Shown here one piece after another: positions 43,533-52,072 of a stretch of DNA of 64,000 nt. The notes below the pieces were generated by a model. It had not been told where the DNA came from and ran no database searches. It saw nothing but the letters and a program-made list of their open reading frames with translations. Within the stretch, counting starts at the first letter, position 1, and each line of letters starts with the position of its first letter. Source of the DNA: Xanthomonas sp. SI (GTDB lineage: Bacteria > Pseudomonadota > Gammaproteobacteria > Xanthomonadales > Xanthomonadaceae); NCBI RefSeq assembly GCF_014236855.1, contig NZ_CP051261.1, forward strand, positions 2,232,001 to 2,296,000, in the 5' to 3' direction. Both the position numbers and the translations under genes were made by a program.

Positions 43533-44897
43533 TCAGGCGCCGAGCGCTTCCGGCAGCAAGGCGTCGACGAAGGCTTCGGCGTCGAACACGCGCAGGTCTT
43601 CCGGGCGCTCGCCGATACCGGCGAAGCGGATCGGGATGCCGAACTCGCGGGCCAGCGCGAACACCACGCCGCCCTTGGCGGTGCCGTCGAGCTTGGTCAC
43701 CACCAGCCCGGTGACGCCGACCGCGGCGTGGAACTGGCGCAGCTGCGACAGCGCGTTCTGGCCGGTGGTGCCGTCGATGACCATCAGCACTTCGTGCGGC
43801 GCGGCCGGGTCGAGCTTGCCGAGCACGCGGCGGATCTTGCCCAACTCGTTCATCAGCCCGGTCTGGGTGTGCAGGCGCCCGGCGGTGTCGGCGATCAGCA
43901 CCTCGGTGCCGCGCGCCTTGCCGGCCTGCAGCGCGTCGAACGCGACCGAGGCGGCGTCGGCGTTCTGGCCCTGCGCGATCACGGTGACGCCGTTGTGATC
44001 GCCCCAGGCCTGCAGTTGCGCCACCGCGGCGGCGCGGAAGGTGTCGCCGGCGGCCAGCATCAGGCTGTGCCCTTCGTCCTTGAAACGCTTGGCCAGCTTG
44101 CCGATGGTGGTGGTCTTGCCGACGCCATTGACGCCGACCGTGAGCACCACGAAGGGTTTGGCGCTGCGGTCGATCTGCAGCGGTTTGGCGACCGGCTGCA
44201 GGATCGCGATCAGGTCGGCGCGCAGCGCGCGCAGCAGCGCCTGCGCATCGACGAATTCGCGCGCCCTCATGCGCTTGCGCAGGTTCTCGATCAGCGCGGT
44301 GGTGGCCGGCACGCCGACGTCGGCGGTGATCAGCGCGGTCTCGATCTCGTCGAGCAGGTCGTCGTCGAGCTTGGGGTTGCGCGAGAACAGGCCGCCGAAG
44401 CTGCGCGCGATGGCGCTGTTGCGCAGGCGTTCGCGCCAGCCGGGCTTGCCGGCAGGCGCGGCCGGGGCGGCGTCGCTGCGCTGCAGGTCGTCGCCTGCGG
44501 CGGGCGCGCTCGCCGGCGCCGGGGTGGGCATGGGGGCGCTGGGCGTTACCACCGCGGGGACGGCCGGGGCGGGAACGCGCGCTTCTACTGGTGCGGTCGG
44601 CGCCTGTGGCGGCAGCGGTGTCGCGCCAGGGTGCGGCACGGCGATCGGGGCAGGCGGCAGCGGCGCGGTGTCGGCGCTGGGACGGCTGCTGTCGCGCGCC
44701 ACTGGCGCTGCGGCTGGCGCCGCCTGCGGCGGTGCCTGTTCGGCGACAGGCGCTTCGACGGCGGCGGGCTCGGCGGCAGGCGCTGCGACGGCCGGCTTGG
44801 GGAAGGCGGCGGCCAGTTCCTCGATGCTGTAGCGCTGGGTGCTGCGGCTATCGCCAGCGTGGTCCTGGGGCTTGTTGCGACGGAATAGGCTGACCAT
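43533..44897 (-). CDS. ftsY: Signal recognition particle receptor FtsY
   Basis: Encodes 454 residues. The first 150 residues are an Ala/Pro-rich acidic-basic A domain that binds membrane. The NG domain follows: N-domain helices (GWRERLRNSAIARSFGGLFSR), G1 GVNGVGKTTTIGKLA, DTFRAAA, G3 DTAGRLHTQ, G4 VVTKLDGTAKGG, closing FAGIGERPEDLRVFDAEAFV. It docks SRP-ribosome complexes at the inner membrane for co-translational insertion. Confidence 0.95.
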   Translation of the reverse strand: MVSLFRRNKPQDHAGDSRSTQRYSIEELAAAFPKPAVAAPAAEPAAVEAPVAEQAPPQAAPAAAPVARDSSRPSADTAPLPPAPIAVPHPGATPLPPQAPTAPVEARVPAPAVPAVVTPSAPMPTPAPASAPAAGDDLQRSDAAPAAPAGKPGWRERLRNSAIARSFGGLFSRNPKLDDDLLDEIETALITADVGVPATTALIENLRKRMRAREFVDAQALLRALRADLIAILQPVAKPLQIDRSAKPFVVLTVGVNGVGKTTTIGKLAKRFKDEGHSLMLAAGDTFRAAAVAQLQAWGDHNGVTVIAQGQNADAASVAFDALQAGKARGTEVLIADTAGRLHTQTGLMNELGKIRRVLGKLDPAAPHEVLMVIDGTTGQNALSQLRQFHAAVGVTGLVVTKLDGTAKGGVVFALAREFGIPIRFAGIGERPEDLRVFDAEAFVDALLPEALGA

Positions 44898-44960
44898 GGA
44901 TAACGCGTGTACCGGAAACCGGGAATGCTACCACTTGGGCCTGTTACGCCCCTGTGGGGC

Positions 44961-45062
44961 CGGGATTGGGGATTGGGGATTCGGGATTCGCAACGGCGGC
45001 ATTCCTGCCTCCTGCAGACGCAGCGCCCTTACGAATCCCCAATCCCGAATCCCCAATCCCGG
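44961..45062. repeat. Inverted repeat of GGGATTGGGGATT units
   Basis: The left arm (44961-44990) is built of repeats of CGGGATTGGGGATT and CGGGATTCG; the right arm (45032-45062) is its near-complement (CGAATCCCCAATCCCG...). A hairpin of about 30 bp with a 41-nt loop results. It lies 5 bp after the regulator gene on the minus strand and could act as a 3' end or stability structure for that transcript. Confidence 0.8.
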
Positions 45063-45066
45063 ACCC

Positions 45067-45774
45067 TCAGAGCTTGCCCTTCATCGAGCGGTAGTCGCGC
45101 GGGGTCATGCCGACGGTGGCCTTGAACTGGCGCGCGAACGCGCTCTGGTCGGCGAAGCCGCAGGCCTGGCCGATGCTGGCGATGCTGTCCTCGCCGTGCA
45201 GCAGGCGCATCGCCGCTTCGATCCGCATCTTGGTCAGCAACTGCTGCGGGGTCAGCTGGAACACGCGGCGGAAGTGCCGTTCCAGCTGCGCCACCGACAG
45301 TTCCGCCAGGTCGGCCAGGGTCTGCACGCGCAGGTTGTCGCCGTAGTGGATCTGCATGTGCTCCATTGCGCGGCTGATGCGTTCGTAGGCCGAATGGCGG
45401 CTGTCGGGCTGGCCCAGGTCGCGCGAGATGCCGACCACGCCGATCACCTCGTTGTGCTCGCACAGCGGGCGCTTGAAGGTCAGGCACCAGCCCGGGGTGC
45501 GGTTCGGGAACAGGTGCACTTCCAGCTGGTTCTCGATCATCTCGCCGCACAGTACGCGCCGGTCCTGCATCAGGTAGCTGCCGCCCAGCGGCAGCGGGAA
45601 CACTTCCAGCGCCGATTTGCCGATCAGGTCGGCGCGGTATTTCTTGCCCAGGCGCCGCACCAGGGTCAGGTTGACGTGGGTGTAGCGGCCGTCGCGGTCC
45701 TTGACGAAGAACACCACGTCCGGCAACGCATCGAACAGCGTCTGCATTTCCGACGCGGAAATCAAAGTATCCAT
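45067..45774 (-). CDS. PAS-AraC regulator of hydroxyproline catabolism (LhpR-like)
   Basis: Encodes 235 residues from the ATG at 45774 (a GTG two codons earlier is possible). An N-terminal PAS domain (about residues 10-115; LFDALPDVVFFVKDRDGRYTHVN, VIGVVGISRDLGQ) is followed by a two-helix-turn-helix AraC DNA-binding domain (LADLAELSVAQLERHFRRVFQLTPQQLL, SIASIGQACGFADQSAFARQFKATVGMTPRDYR). It diverges from the hydroxyproline operon, so it is the likely activator; AraC regulators do this in pseudomonads (LhpR), but the PAS sensor is a different input module from the usual one. Confidence 0.88.
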   Translation of the reverse strand: MDTLISASEMQTLFDALPDVVFFVKDRDGRYTHVNLTLVRRLGKKYRADLIGKSALEVFPLPLGGSYLMQDRRVLCGEMIENQLEVHLFPNRTPGWCLTFKRPLCEHNEVIGVVGISRDLGQPDSRHSAYERISRAMEHMQIHYGDNLRVQTLADLAELSVAQLERHFRRVFQLTPQQLLTKMRIEAAMRLLHGEDSIASIGQACGFADQSAFARQFKATVGMTPRDYRSMKGKL

Positions 45775-45881
45775 CTGCACTCACCGGGCGGTTGTAGGCT
45801 GCGGTGGCAGGCAAGCCGCGGCATGCCCACCCCTGAGGACCGATCCTAGCCTAAGTCGGGCCTGCGGGGACGCCGGGGTTG

Positions 45882-45895
45882 TGCGAATTTCCGCA
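45882..45895. promoter_or_regulatory. Palindrome in the divergent regulator/operon promoter
   Basis: TGCGAATTTCCGCA (TGCG-N6-CGCA) lies in the 177-bp region between the regulator and the epimerase gene, 57 bp ahead of the epimerase start. It is the most symmetric element there and a candidate regulator site. An AraC protein would more commonly use direct repeats, so this could instead serve another factor. Confidence 0.35.
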
Positions 45896-45951
45896 TTTAT
45901 GACAAGCAAACGCTGCTAGCCGCCAGCGGCCCGGAATGTGAGCATGGACCT

Positions 45952-46893
45952 ATGCATACACTCGATGTGATCGACTCGCATACCGGCGGCGAACCGACCC
46001 GTGTCGTCGTCGCCGGCTTCCCCGACCTGGGTACCGGCCCGCTGGCGCAACGGCGCGATCTGTTCCGCGATCGCTTCGATCGCTGGCGCAGCGCCATCGC
46101 CTGCGAACCGCGCGGCTCGGACACCATGGTCGGCGCGCTGCTGCTGCCGCCGATCGCGGCCGATGCGTGCGCGGCGGTGATCTTCTTCAACAACGTCGGC
46201 TACCTGGGCATGTGCGGCCACGGCACCATCGGCCTGGTGCGCACGCTGGCCGAATTGGGCCGGCTGGCGCCGGGCACGCACCGCATCGAGACCCCGGTGG
46301 GCACGGTGGGCGTGGAACTGTACGCCGACGGCCGGGTGTCGGTGGACAACGTGGAAAGCTACCGCCACGCCGCCGGCATCGAGGTGCAGGTGCCCGACTA
46401 TGGCCGCGTGCGCGGCGACGTGGCCTGGGGCGGCAACTGGTTCTTCATCACCGAGCAGACCCCGTGCGCGCTGGAGCTGCGCAACCAGCGTGCGCTGACC
46501 GCCTACACCGAGGCGCTGCGGCTGGCGCTGGAGGCGGCCGGCATCCGCGGCGCCGACGACGGCGAAATCGACCACATCGAGATCAATGGCCCGGCGCCGC
46601 ACGCCGGCGCCGATGCGCGCAACTTCGTGCTGTGCCCAGGCCTGGCCTACGACCGGTCGCCGTGCGGCACCGGCACCAGCGCCAAACTGGCCTGCCTGGC
46701 CGCCGACGGCAAGCTGGCCGCCGGCCAGGTGTGGCGCCAGGAAGGCATCCTCGGCAGCCTGTTCGAAGGCAGCTACGTGCCCGGTAGCTGTGGCGTGCTG
46801 CCGCGGATCACCGGCCAGGCGCACATCACCGCCCGCGCGCAGTTGCTGATCGATGCGCAGGATCCGTTCGCCTGGGGCATCGGCGCCGGATGA
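45952..46893 (+). CDS. 4-Hydroxyproline 2-epimerase
   Basis: Encodes 313 residues of the proline-racemase superfamily. Both catalytic thiols are present: Cys88 in GMCGHGTIG and Cys238 in SPCGTGTSA, the Cys/Cys pair of true epimerases (Thr replaces one in dehydratases). [15 protein letters not shown] opens the protein. It converts trans-4-hydroxy-L-proline to cis-4-hydroxy-D-proline, the first step of the pathway completed by the genes downstream. The ribosome binding site is weak. Its stop overlaps the next start by four bases. Confidence 0.93.
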   Translation: MHTLDVIDSHTGGEPTRVVVAGFPDLGTGPLAQRRDLFRDRFDRWRSAIACEPRGSDTMVGALLLPPIAADACAAVIFFNNVGYLGMCGHGTIGLVRTLAELGRLAPGTHRIETPVGTVGVELYADGRVSVDNVESYRHAAGIEVQVPDYGRVRGDVAWGGNWFFITEQTPCALELRNQRALTAYTEALRLALEAAGIRGADDGEIDHIEINGPAPHAGADARNFVLCPGLAYDRSPCGTGTSAKLACLAADGKLAAGQVWRQEGILGSLFEGSYVPGSCGVLPRITGQAHITARAQLLIDAQDPFAWGIGAG

Positions 46894-47990
46894 GCGGTTT
46901 CGACCTGATCGTCGTCGGCGCCGGCATCGTCGGCGCGGCCTGCGCCGATGCGGCCGCCGCCGCCGGGCTGCGGGTGGCGATCGTCGAGTCGGGCACGATC
47001 GGCGGCGGTTCCACCGCCGCGGCGATGGGCCATCTGGTGGCGATGGACGACGATCCGGCGGAACTGGCGCTGTCGGCGTATTCGCTGCGCCTGTGGGAAG
47101 AATTCGCGCAATTGCCGGCGGCCGAGTTCAGCCGCTGCGGCACGCTGTGGGTGGCGCGGCAGGCGCGCGAGCTGGAGGCGATCCCGGCCAAGATCCAGCG
47201 CCTGGCCGCGGCCGGCGTGCACGCCGAGGCGATCGATGCCGAGGCGCTTTACCGGCTGGAGCCGGCGCTGGTGCCGGGCCTGGCCGGCGGCATGCGCGTG
47301 GCCGCCGAAGCGGTGGTGTATCCGCCGCGGATGGCGCGGCACCTGGTCGAGCGTGCGCTCGCCGCCGGCGCGCAGCTGTACGCCGGGCGCCGCGCGCTGG
47401 CGCTGGCCGCCGGCGGACTGCGCCTGGACGACGGCAGCACGTTGAGCGGGCCGGTGCTGGTCGCCACCGGCTGCGCGTTGCCGGAGTTGCTGCCGGAACT
47501 GCCGATGCGCGCGCGCAAGGGGCAACTGGTCATCACCGACCGCTATCCCGGCTTCGTCGGGCACCAATTGCTGGAACTGGGCTATGCCGACAGCGCGCAC
47601 GGCAGCGACGGCAGCAGCGTGGCGTTCAACGTGCAGCCGCGGCCGACCGGGCAGATCCTGATCGGTTCCTCGCGCGAATTCGATGCCAGCGACCGCAGCG
47701 TGTCGATGCCGATGCTGCAGCGCATGCTCGAGCGCGCGTTCGCGTTCCTGCCGGCGTTGCGCCAGCTGCAGGCGATCCGGGTGTGGACCGGGCTGCGTCC
47801 GGCCACACCCGACGGCCGCCCTTATCTGGGCGCGGTGCCGGAGCGTGCCGACGTGTGGGTCGCCGCCGGCCACGAAGGGCTGGGCGTGACCACGGCGCTG
47901 GGCAGCGCACGGCTGCTGCTGGATCTGCTGCTGCAGCGCGCGCCCGCACTGGACCCGGCGCCGTTCGCGCCGGCGCGGGCGCTGTCGTGA
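46890..47990 (+). CDS. D-hydroxyproline dehydrogenase, DAO-type FAD subunit (LhpB/HcnC-like)
   Basis: Encodes 366 residues. FAD-binding [23 protein letters not shown] at the N-terminus and [18 protein letters not shown] plus [28 protein letters not shown] at the C-terminus are those of glycine oxidase/HcnC-like oxidoreductases. With the two following genes it makes a heteromeric FAD and 2Fe-2S enzyme (as LhpBEF of Pseudomonas) oxidising cis-4-hydroxy-D-proline to the 1-pyrroline. The subunit role is inferred from gene order. Confidence 0.88.
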   Translation: MSGFDLIVVGAGIVGAACADAAAAAGLRVAIVESGTIGGGSTAAAMGHLVAMDDDPAELALSAYSLRLWEEFAQLPAAEFSRCGTLWVARQARELEAIPAKIQRLAAAGVHAEAIDAEALYRLEPALVPGLAGGMRVAAEAVVYPPRMARHLVERALAAGAQLYAGRRALALAAGGLRLDDGSTLSGPVLVATGCALPELLPELPMRARKGQLVITDRYPGFVGHQLLELGYADSAHGSDGSSVAFNVQPRPTGQILIGSSREFDASDRSVSMPMLQRMLERAFAFLPALRQLQAIRVWTGLRPATPDGRPYLGAVPERADVWVAAGHEGLGVTTALGSARLLLDLLLQRAPALDPAPFAPARALS

Positions 47991-48235
47991 GCGCGCCGAT
48001 GCTGCGCCTGCAGGTCAATGGCCAGACCCTCGAGGTGCTGGACGGCAGCAGCGTGGCCGCGGCGGTGGCGCAGGTGGCGGTGCATTTCCGCCGCTCGCGC
48101 AGCGGCCAGCCGCGTGCGCCGCTGTGCGGCATGGGCGTGTGCAGCGAATGCCGGGTGCGCATCGACGGCATCGGCCAGTTGCGCGCCTGCATCACTCCGG
48201 CCCGCAACGGCATGCAGGTGTGGACCGATGGCTGA
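47987..48235 (+). CDS. 2Fe-2S subunit of D-hydroxyproline dehydrogenase (LhpF/HcnA-like)
   Basis: Encodes 82 residues from GTG at the GTGA overlap (an ATG at 47999 is possible). The four Cys ligands of a plant-type 2Fe-2S fold are in PLCGMGVCSEC and LRAC. This small ferredoxin-like chain carries electrons between the two flavoprotein subunits. It overlaps the next gene by eight bases. Confidence 0.88.
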   Translation: MSAPMLRLQVNGQTLEVLDGSSVAAAVAQVAVHFRRSRSGQPRAPLCGMGVCSECRVRIDGIGQLRACITPARNGMQVWTDG

Positions 48236-49568
48236 GCCGCGCGCGCTGCATTACGACGTGGTCGTGGCCGGTGCCGGTCCGGCTGGACTGGCGGCGGCGC
48301 TGGCCGCCGCGGGGCATGGCCGGCGCGTGGCGCTGGTCGACCTGCAGGCGCGCGCCGGCGGCCAGATCTGGCGCCACGACGTGGCCCATGCGCCGCCGAC
48401 GCTGGCCGCGCGCGTGCTGGCGCAACTGGCGGCGAGCAAGATCGAATTTCTGTCGCAGACGCAGTTGCTGATGGCGCAGGACCGGCAACTGCTGGCCGAT
48501 GGCCCGCAGGGCGCGCGCTGGATCGGCTACGACGCGCTGGTGCTGGCCACCGGTGCGCGCGAACTGCTGCTGCCGTTCCCCGGCTGGACACTGCCCGGCG
48601 TCACCGGCGCCGGTGGCGCGCAGGCGCTGGCCAAGCAAGGATGGCCGCTGGCCGGCAAGCGCGTGCTGGTGGCCGGCAGCGGCCCGTTGCTGCTGGCCAG
48701 CGCGGCGACGCTGCGCCGCCACGGCGCGCAGGTGCTGGGCATCGTCGAACAGGCCCCGCTGCGCGCGCTGGCCGGCTTCGCCGCGCAGCTGCCGTGGCGC
48801 TGGCCGGACAAGGCGCTGCAGGCGCTGAGCCTGCGCGCGCAGCTGGCCGGCGTGCGCTACCACAGCGGTAGCGTGGTGCTGGCGGCGCATGGCGACAGCC
48901 AGCTGCGGTCGGTGGAGATCGACGGCCCGCGCGGCCGCCGCCGTCTCGAGTGCGACCAGCTGGCGGTCGGCTACGGGCTGGTGCCGAACGTGGAGCTGGC
49001 GCAACTGCTCGGCTGCCGCCTGGCGCGCAGCGGCGCGCATCCGTGCGTGGCGGTGGACGCGCAATTGCGTACCAGCGTCGCAGGCGTGTACGCCGCCGGC
49101 GAGGCGCTGGGCATCGGCGGGCGCGATTGTGCGCGCGTCGAAGGCGCCATCGCCGGGCACCTGGCGGCGGGGCAGCAGGCCGCCGCGCAGGCATTGCAAC
49201 CGCAGCGGCGGCGCGCGCGCGCGTTCGCCGCGCTGCTGCAGCGCCAGTTCGCCCTGGACCCGCGCATCCACGCGCTGGCCGCACCGAATACGCTGGTATG
49301 CCGCTGCGAGGACGTGCCGTTGTCGGCGCTGCGCGGCCATGCCGACCTGCGCGACGCCAAGCTGGTCTCGCGCTGTGGCATGGGCGCCTGCCAGGGCCGC
49401 ATCTGCGGCAGCGCGCTGACCGAGCTGGGGCTGGCGCCGCGGCACGACGATTTTTCCGACGACGGCCGCCGGCCGCCGCTGTTCCCGGTGCGCCTGGACG
49501 CGCTCGCCCAATCGCTTCCCGATCCATTTCTTTCCCAACCTCCACTCACAACCCTCGACAAGGTGTAA
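48228..49568 (+). CDS. D-hydroxyproline dehydrogenase, second FAD subunit (LhpE/HcnB-like)
   Basis: Encodes 446 residues. Two dinucleotide-binding motifs are visible: YDVVVAGAGPAGLAAALAAAG near the N-terminus and GKRVLVAGSGPLLLASAATL in the middle. VAGVYAAGEALGIGG is the second FAD contact. A C-terminal BFD-like 2Fe-2S domain has Cys in CRCEDVPL and CGMGACQGRICG. The architecture equals HcnB of hydrogen cyanide synthase; hydroxyproline context decides the role. Confidence 0.9.
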   Translation: MAEPRALHYDVVVAGAGPAGLAAALAAAGHGRRVALVDLQARAGGQIWRHDVAHAPPTLAARVLAQLAASKIEFLSQTQLLMAQDRQLLADGPQGARWIGYDALVLATGARELLLPFPGWTLPGVTGAGGAQALAKQGWPLAGKRVLVAGSGPLLLASAATLRRHGAQVLGIVEQAPLRALAGFAAQLPWRWPDKALQALSLRAQLAGVRYHSGSVVLAAHGDSQLRSVEIDGPRGRRRLECDQLAVGYGLVPNVELAQLLGCRLARSGAHPCVAVDAQLRTSVAGVYAAGEALGIGGRDCARVEGAIAGHLAAGQQAAAQALQPQRRRARAFAALLQRQFALDPRIHALAAPNTLVCRCEDVPLSALRGHADLRDAKLVSRCGMGACQGRICGSALTELGLAPRHDDFSDDGRRPPLFPVRLDALAQSLPDPFLSQPPLTTLDKV

Positions 49569-49572
49569 TCCC

Positions 49573-50478
49573 ATGAGCAAGGCTTCTTTCTGGTACGGCG
49601 TGCTGCCGGCCATCACCACCCCGTTCAACGCCGATGGCAGCATCGACCACGCGTTCCTGGCCAAGCATGCGCAGGTCATGGTCGACGCCGGCTGCACCGC
49701 GATCGTGCCGCTGGGCTCGCTCGGCGAGGCCGCCACGCTCAGCTTCGACGACAAGGTCGCGGTCCTGAAGACCCTGGTGCAGGCGCTGGACGGCCGCATC
49801 CCGGTGGTGCCGGGCATCGCCGCGCTGTCCACCGACGAAGCCGTGCGCCTGGCGCAGGCGGCCAAGCAGGTCGGCTGCGGCGGGATCATGGTGCTGCCGC
49901 CGTACGTGTACTCCACCGACTGGCGCGAGATGGGCGCGCATGCGCGTGCGGTCATCGCCGCCACCGACCTGCCGGTGATCCTGTACAATAACCCGGTCGC
50001 CTACAAGACCGATTTCAGCCCGGCGCAGATCGCCGAGCTGGCCGCCGAATTCCCGAACCTGCAGGCGGTCAAGGAATCCTCCGGCGACGTGCGCCGCTTC
50101 GCCGCGCTGGGCGAGCTGCTCAACGACCGCCTGGTGCTGCTGGTGGGCATGGACGATGCGATCGTCGAAGGCCTCAGCATGGGCGCCAAGGGCTGGATCG
50201 CCGGCCTGGTCAACGCGTATCCGAAGGAGTCGGTGAAGCTGTTCGAGCTGGCCCGCGACGGCGGCTACCCGGCGGCCAAGGCGCTGTACGACTGGTTCCT
50301 GCCGCTGCTGCGCCTGGACACCGTGCCCAAGTTCGTGCAGCTGATCAAGCTGGTGCAGGAGAAGGTCGGCCTGGGCAGCGAGCGCGTGCGCGCACCGCGC
50401 CTGGTCGTCGACGGCGCCGAGCGCGAAGCGGCGCTGAAGGTGATCGACCACGCCATCGCCACCCACCCCGGGCTCTGA
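49573..50478 (+). CDS. 1-Pyrroline-4-hydroxy-2-carboxylate deaminase (DapA superfamily)
   Basis: Encodes 301 residues. The class I aldolase fold has Schiff-base Lys167 in QAVKESSGDVRRF, Tyr138 in ILYNNPVAYK and the phosphate-like loop GSLGEAATL. The context between D-hydroxyproline dehydrogenase and an aldehyde dehydrogenase marks it as the deaminase giving alpha-ketoglutarate semialdehyde, not dihydrodipicolinate synthase. GTGTAATCCC precedes the ATG without a strong ribosome binding site. Confidence 0.88.
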   Translation: MSKASFWYGVLPAITTPFNADGSIDHAFLAKHAQVMVDAGCTAIVPLGSLGEAATLSFDDKVAVLKTLVQALDGRIPVVPGIAALSTDEAVRLAQAAKQVGCGGIMVLPPYVYSTDWREMGAHARAVIAATDLPVILYNNPVAYKTDFSPAQIAELAAEFPNLQAVKESSGDVRRFAALGELLNDRLVLLVGMDDAIVEGLSMGAKGWIAGLVNAYPKESVKLFELARDGGYPAAKALYDWFLPLLRLDTVPKFVQLIKLVQEKVGLGSERVRAPRLVVDGAEREAALKVIDHAIATHPGL

Positions 50479-50479
50479 G

Positions 50480-52072
50480 ATGAGCATGCAGCCGCTGTTG
50501 CTTGCCGGCCATTGGCAGCCGTCGCTGGAAGCGCGCGGCAGCTTCCGCGCCGAGGATCCACGCGACGGGAATGCGTTCGGACCGGAGTTCCCGGTCAGCG
50601 GCGCCGCCGATCTGGAAGCGGCGCTGAGCGCGGCGGTGCTGGTCGCCGACGCGCTGGCCGCGGCAGCGCCCGAGCGCATCGCCGGATTCCTCGACAGCTA
50701 CGCCGCGGCGATCGATGCCGACGTGGAGCAGTTGGTCGCGCTGGCGCATGCCGAGACCGGCCTGCCGGTGGAACCGCGCCTGGCCAAGGTGGAGTTGCCG
50801 CGCGCCAGCGGGCAGCTGCGCCAGGCCGCGCAGGCGGTGCGCAGCCATAGCTGGACGCAGCCGGTGATCGATACCGCGGCCGGGCTGCGCGCGCAGCTGG
50901 GACCGCTGCACAAGCCGGTGCTGGTGTTCGGCCCGAACAATTTCCCGTTCGCGTTCAACGCGGTGGCCGGCAGCGATTTCGCTTCGGCCATCGCCGCGCG
51001 CAATCCGGTCATCGCCAAGGCGCATCCGTCGCATCCGGCCACCAGCCAGCGCCTGGCGCAGCTCGCGCACCAGGCCCTGCTGGACAACGGCCTGCCGGCC
51101 GCGGCGGTGCAGTTGCTGTACCACTTCGACAACACGCTGGGCCTGGAACTGGCCGGCGATCCGCGGCTGGGCGCGATCGGCTTCACCGGCAGCCGTGCCG
51201 GCGGGCTGGCGCTGAAGGCCGCGGCCGACCGTGCCGGGGTGCCGGCGTACGTCGAGCTGTCCAGCGTCAATCCAGTGTTCCTGCTGCCGGGCGTGCTGGC
51301 CGAACGCGGTACCGCGCTGGCGCAGGAATTCTTCGCCTCGTGCACGATGGGCAGCGGCCAGTTCTGCACCAATCCCGGCATCGTGGTGGTGCCCGAGGGC
51401 GAGGACGGCGATGCGTTCGTCGCCGCGGCCAGCGCGCACTTCGCTGGCGCGGCGCCGAGCCTGCTGTTCTCGCGCGGCGTGCTCGAGCACCTGCAGCGCG
51501 GCGTGGCCACGTTGCGCAATGCCGGCGCCAGCGTGCTGGCCGGCGGCGACGCCGCGCCGGAGCCGGGCTATCGGCACGCGCCGACCCTGCTGGCGGTGTC
51601 GGCGCAGGACTTCCTGCAACAGCCCGAGGCGCTGCAGACCGAGGCGTTCGGCCCGGTCAGCCTGGTGGTGCGCGCCGCCGGCCTGGCGCAGATGACCGCG
51701 CTGGCGCACAGCCTGGAGGGCAACCTCACCGGCACCGTGTACCGTGCCGCCGACGGCAGCGACGACGTAATGTTCGCCGCGCTGGCCGCCGCGCTGCGGC
51801 CGCGGGTGGGGCGCCTGATCTGCAACAAGATGCCGACCGGCGTGGCGGTCAGTGCGGCGATGAATCACGGCGGTCCGTACCCGAGCACCGGCCATCCTGG
51901 CTTCACCGCGGTCGGCATGCCGGCGGCGATCCGTCGCTTCGCCGCGCTGCACAGCTACGACGGCCTGCCCGATGCGTTGTTGCCGGAACTGCTGCGCGAC
52001 CGCAATCCCGGCGGCGTGCAGCGCCTGATCGACGGCCAGTGGAGCGTGGCCGACGTGGAGCGCGCGGCATGA
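50480..52072 (+). CDS. Alpha-ketoglutarate semialdehyde dehydrogenase
   Basis: Encodes 530 residues, the length of 2,5-dioxovalerate dehydrogenases. Catalytic Cys is in GSGQFCTNPGIVV and Glu in AYVELSSVNPVFLLP; the cofactor site has FTGSRAGG and VLVFGPNNFPFAFN, typical of this NADP-linked branch. It oxidises the semialdehyde to alpha-ketoglutarate, delivering hydroxyproline carbon to the TCA cycle. Starts one base after the deaminase stop; the stop overlaps the peptidase start. Confidence 0.92.
   Translation: MSMQPLLLAGHWQPSLEARGSFRAEDPRDGNAFGPEFPVSGAADLEAALSAAVLVADALAAAAPERIAGFLDSYAAAIDADVEQLVALAHAETGLPVEPRLAKVELPRASGQLRQAAQAVRSHSWTQPVIDTAAGLRAQLGPLHKPVLVFGPNNFPFAFNAVAGSDFASAIAARNPVIAKAHPSHPATSQRLAQLAHQALLDNGLPAAAVQLLYHFDNTLGLELAGDPRLGAIGFTGSRAGGLALKAAADRAGVPAYVELSSVNPVFLLPGVLAERGTALAQEFFASCTMGSGQFCTNPGIVVVPEGEDGDAFVAAASAHFAGAAPSLLFSRGVLEHLQRGVATLRNAGASVLAGGDAAPEPGYRHAPTLLAVSAQDFLQQPEALQTEAFGPVSLVVRAAGLAQMTALAHSLEGNLTGTVYRAADGSDDVMFAALAAALRPRVGRLICNKMPTGVAVSAAMNHGGPYPSTGHPGFTAVGMPAAIRRFAALHSYDGLPDALLPELLRDRNPGGVQRLIDGQWSVADVERAA

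Noticed and set aside
49573..50478. DapA (dihydrodipicolinate synthase) for lysine synthesis
   Set aside because: Operon context with the hydroxyproline enzymes points to the deaminase of the same superfamily.
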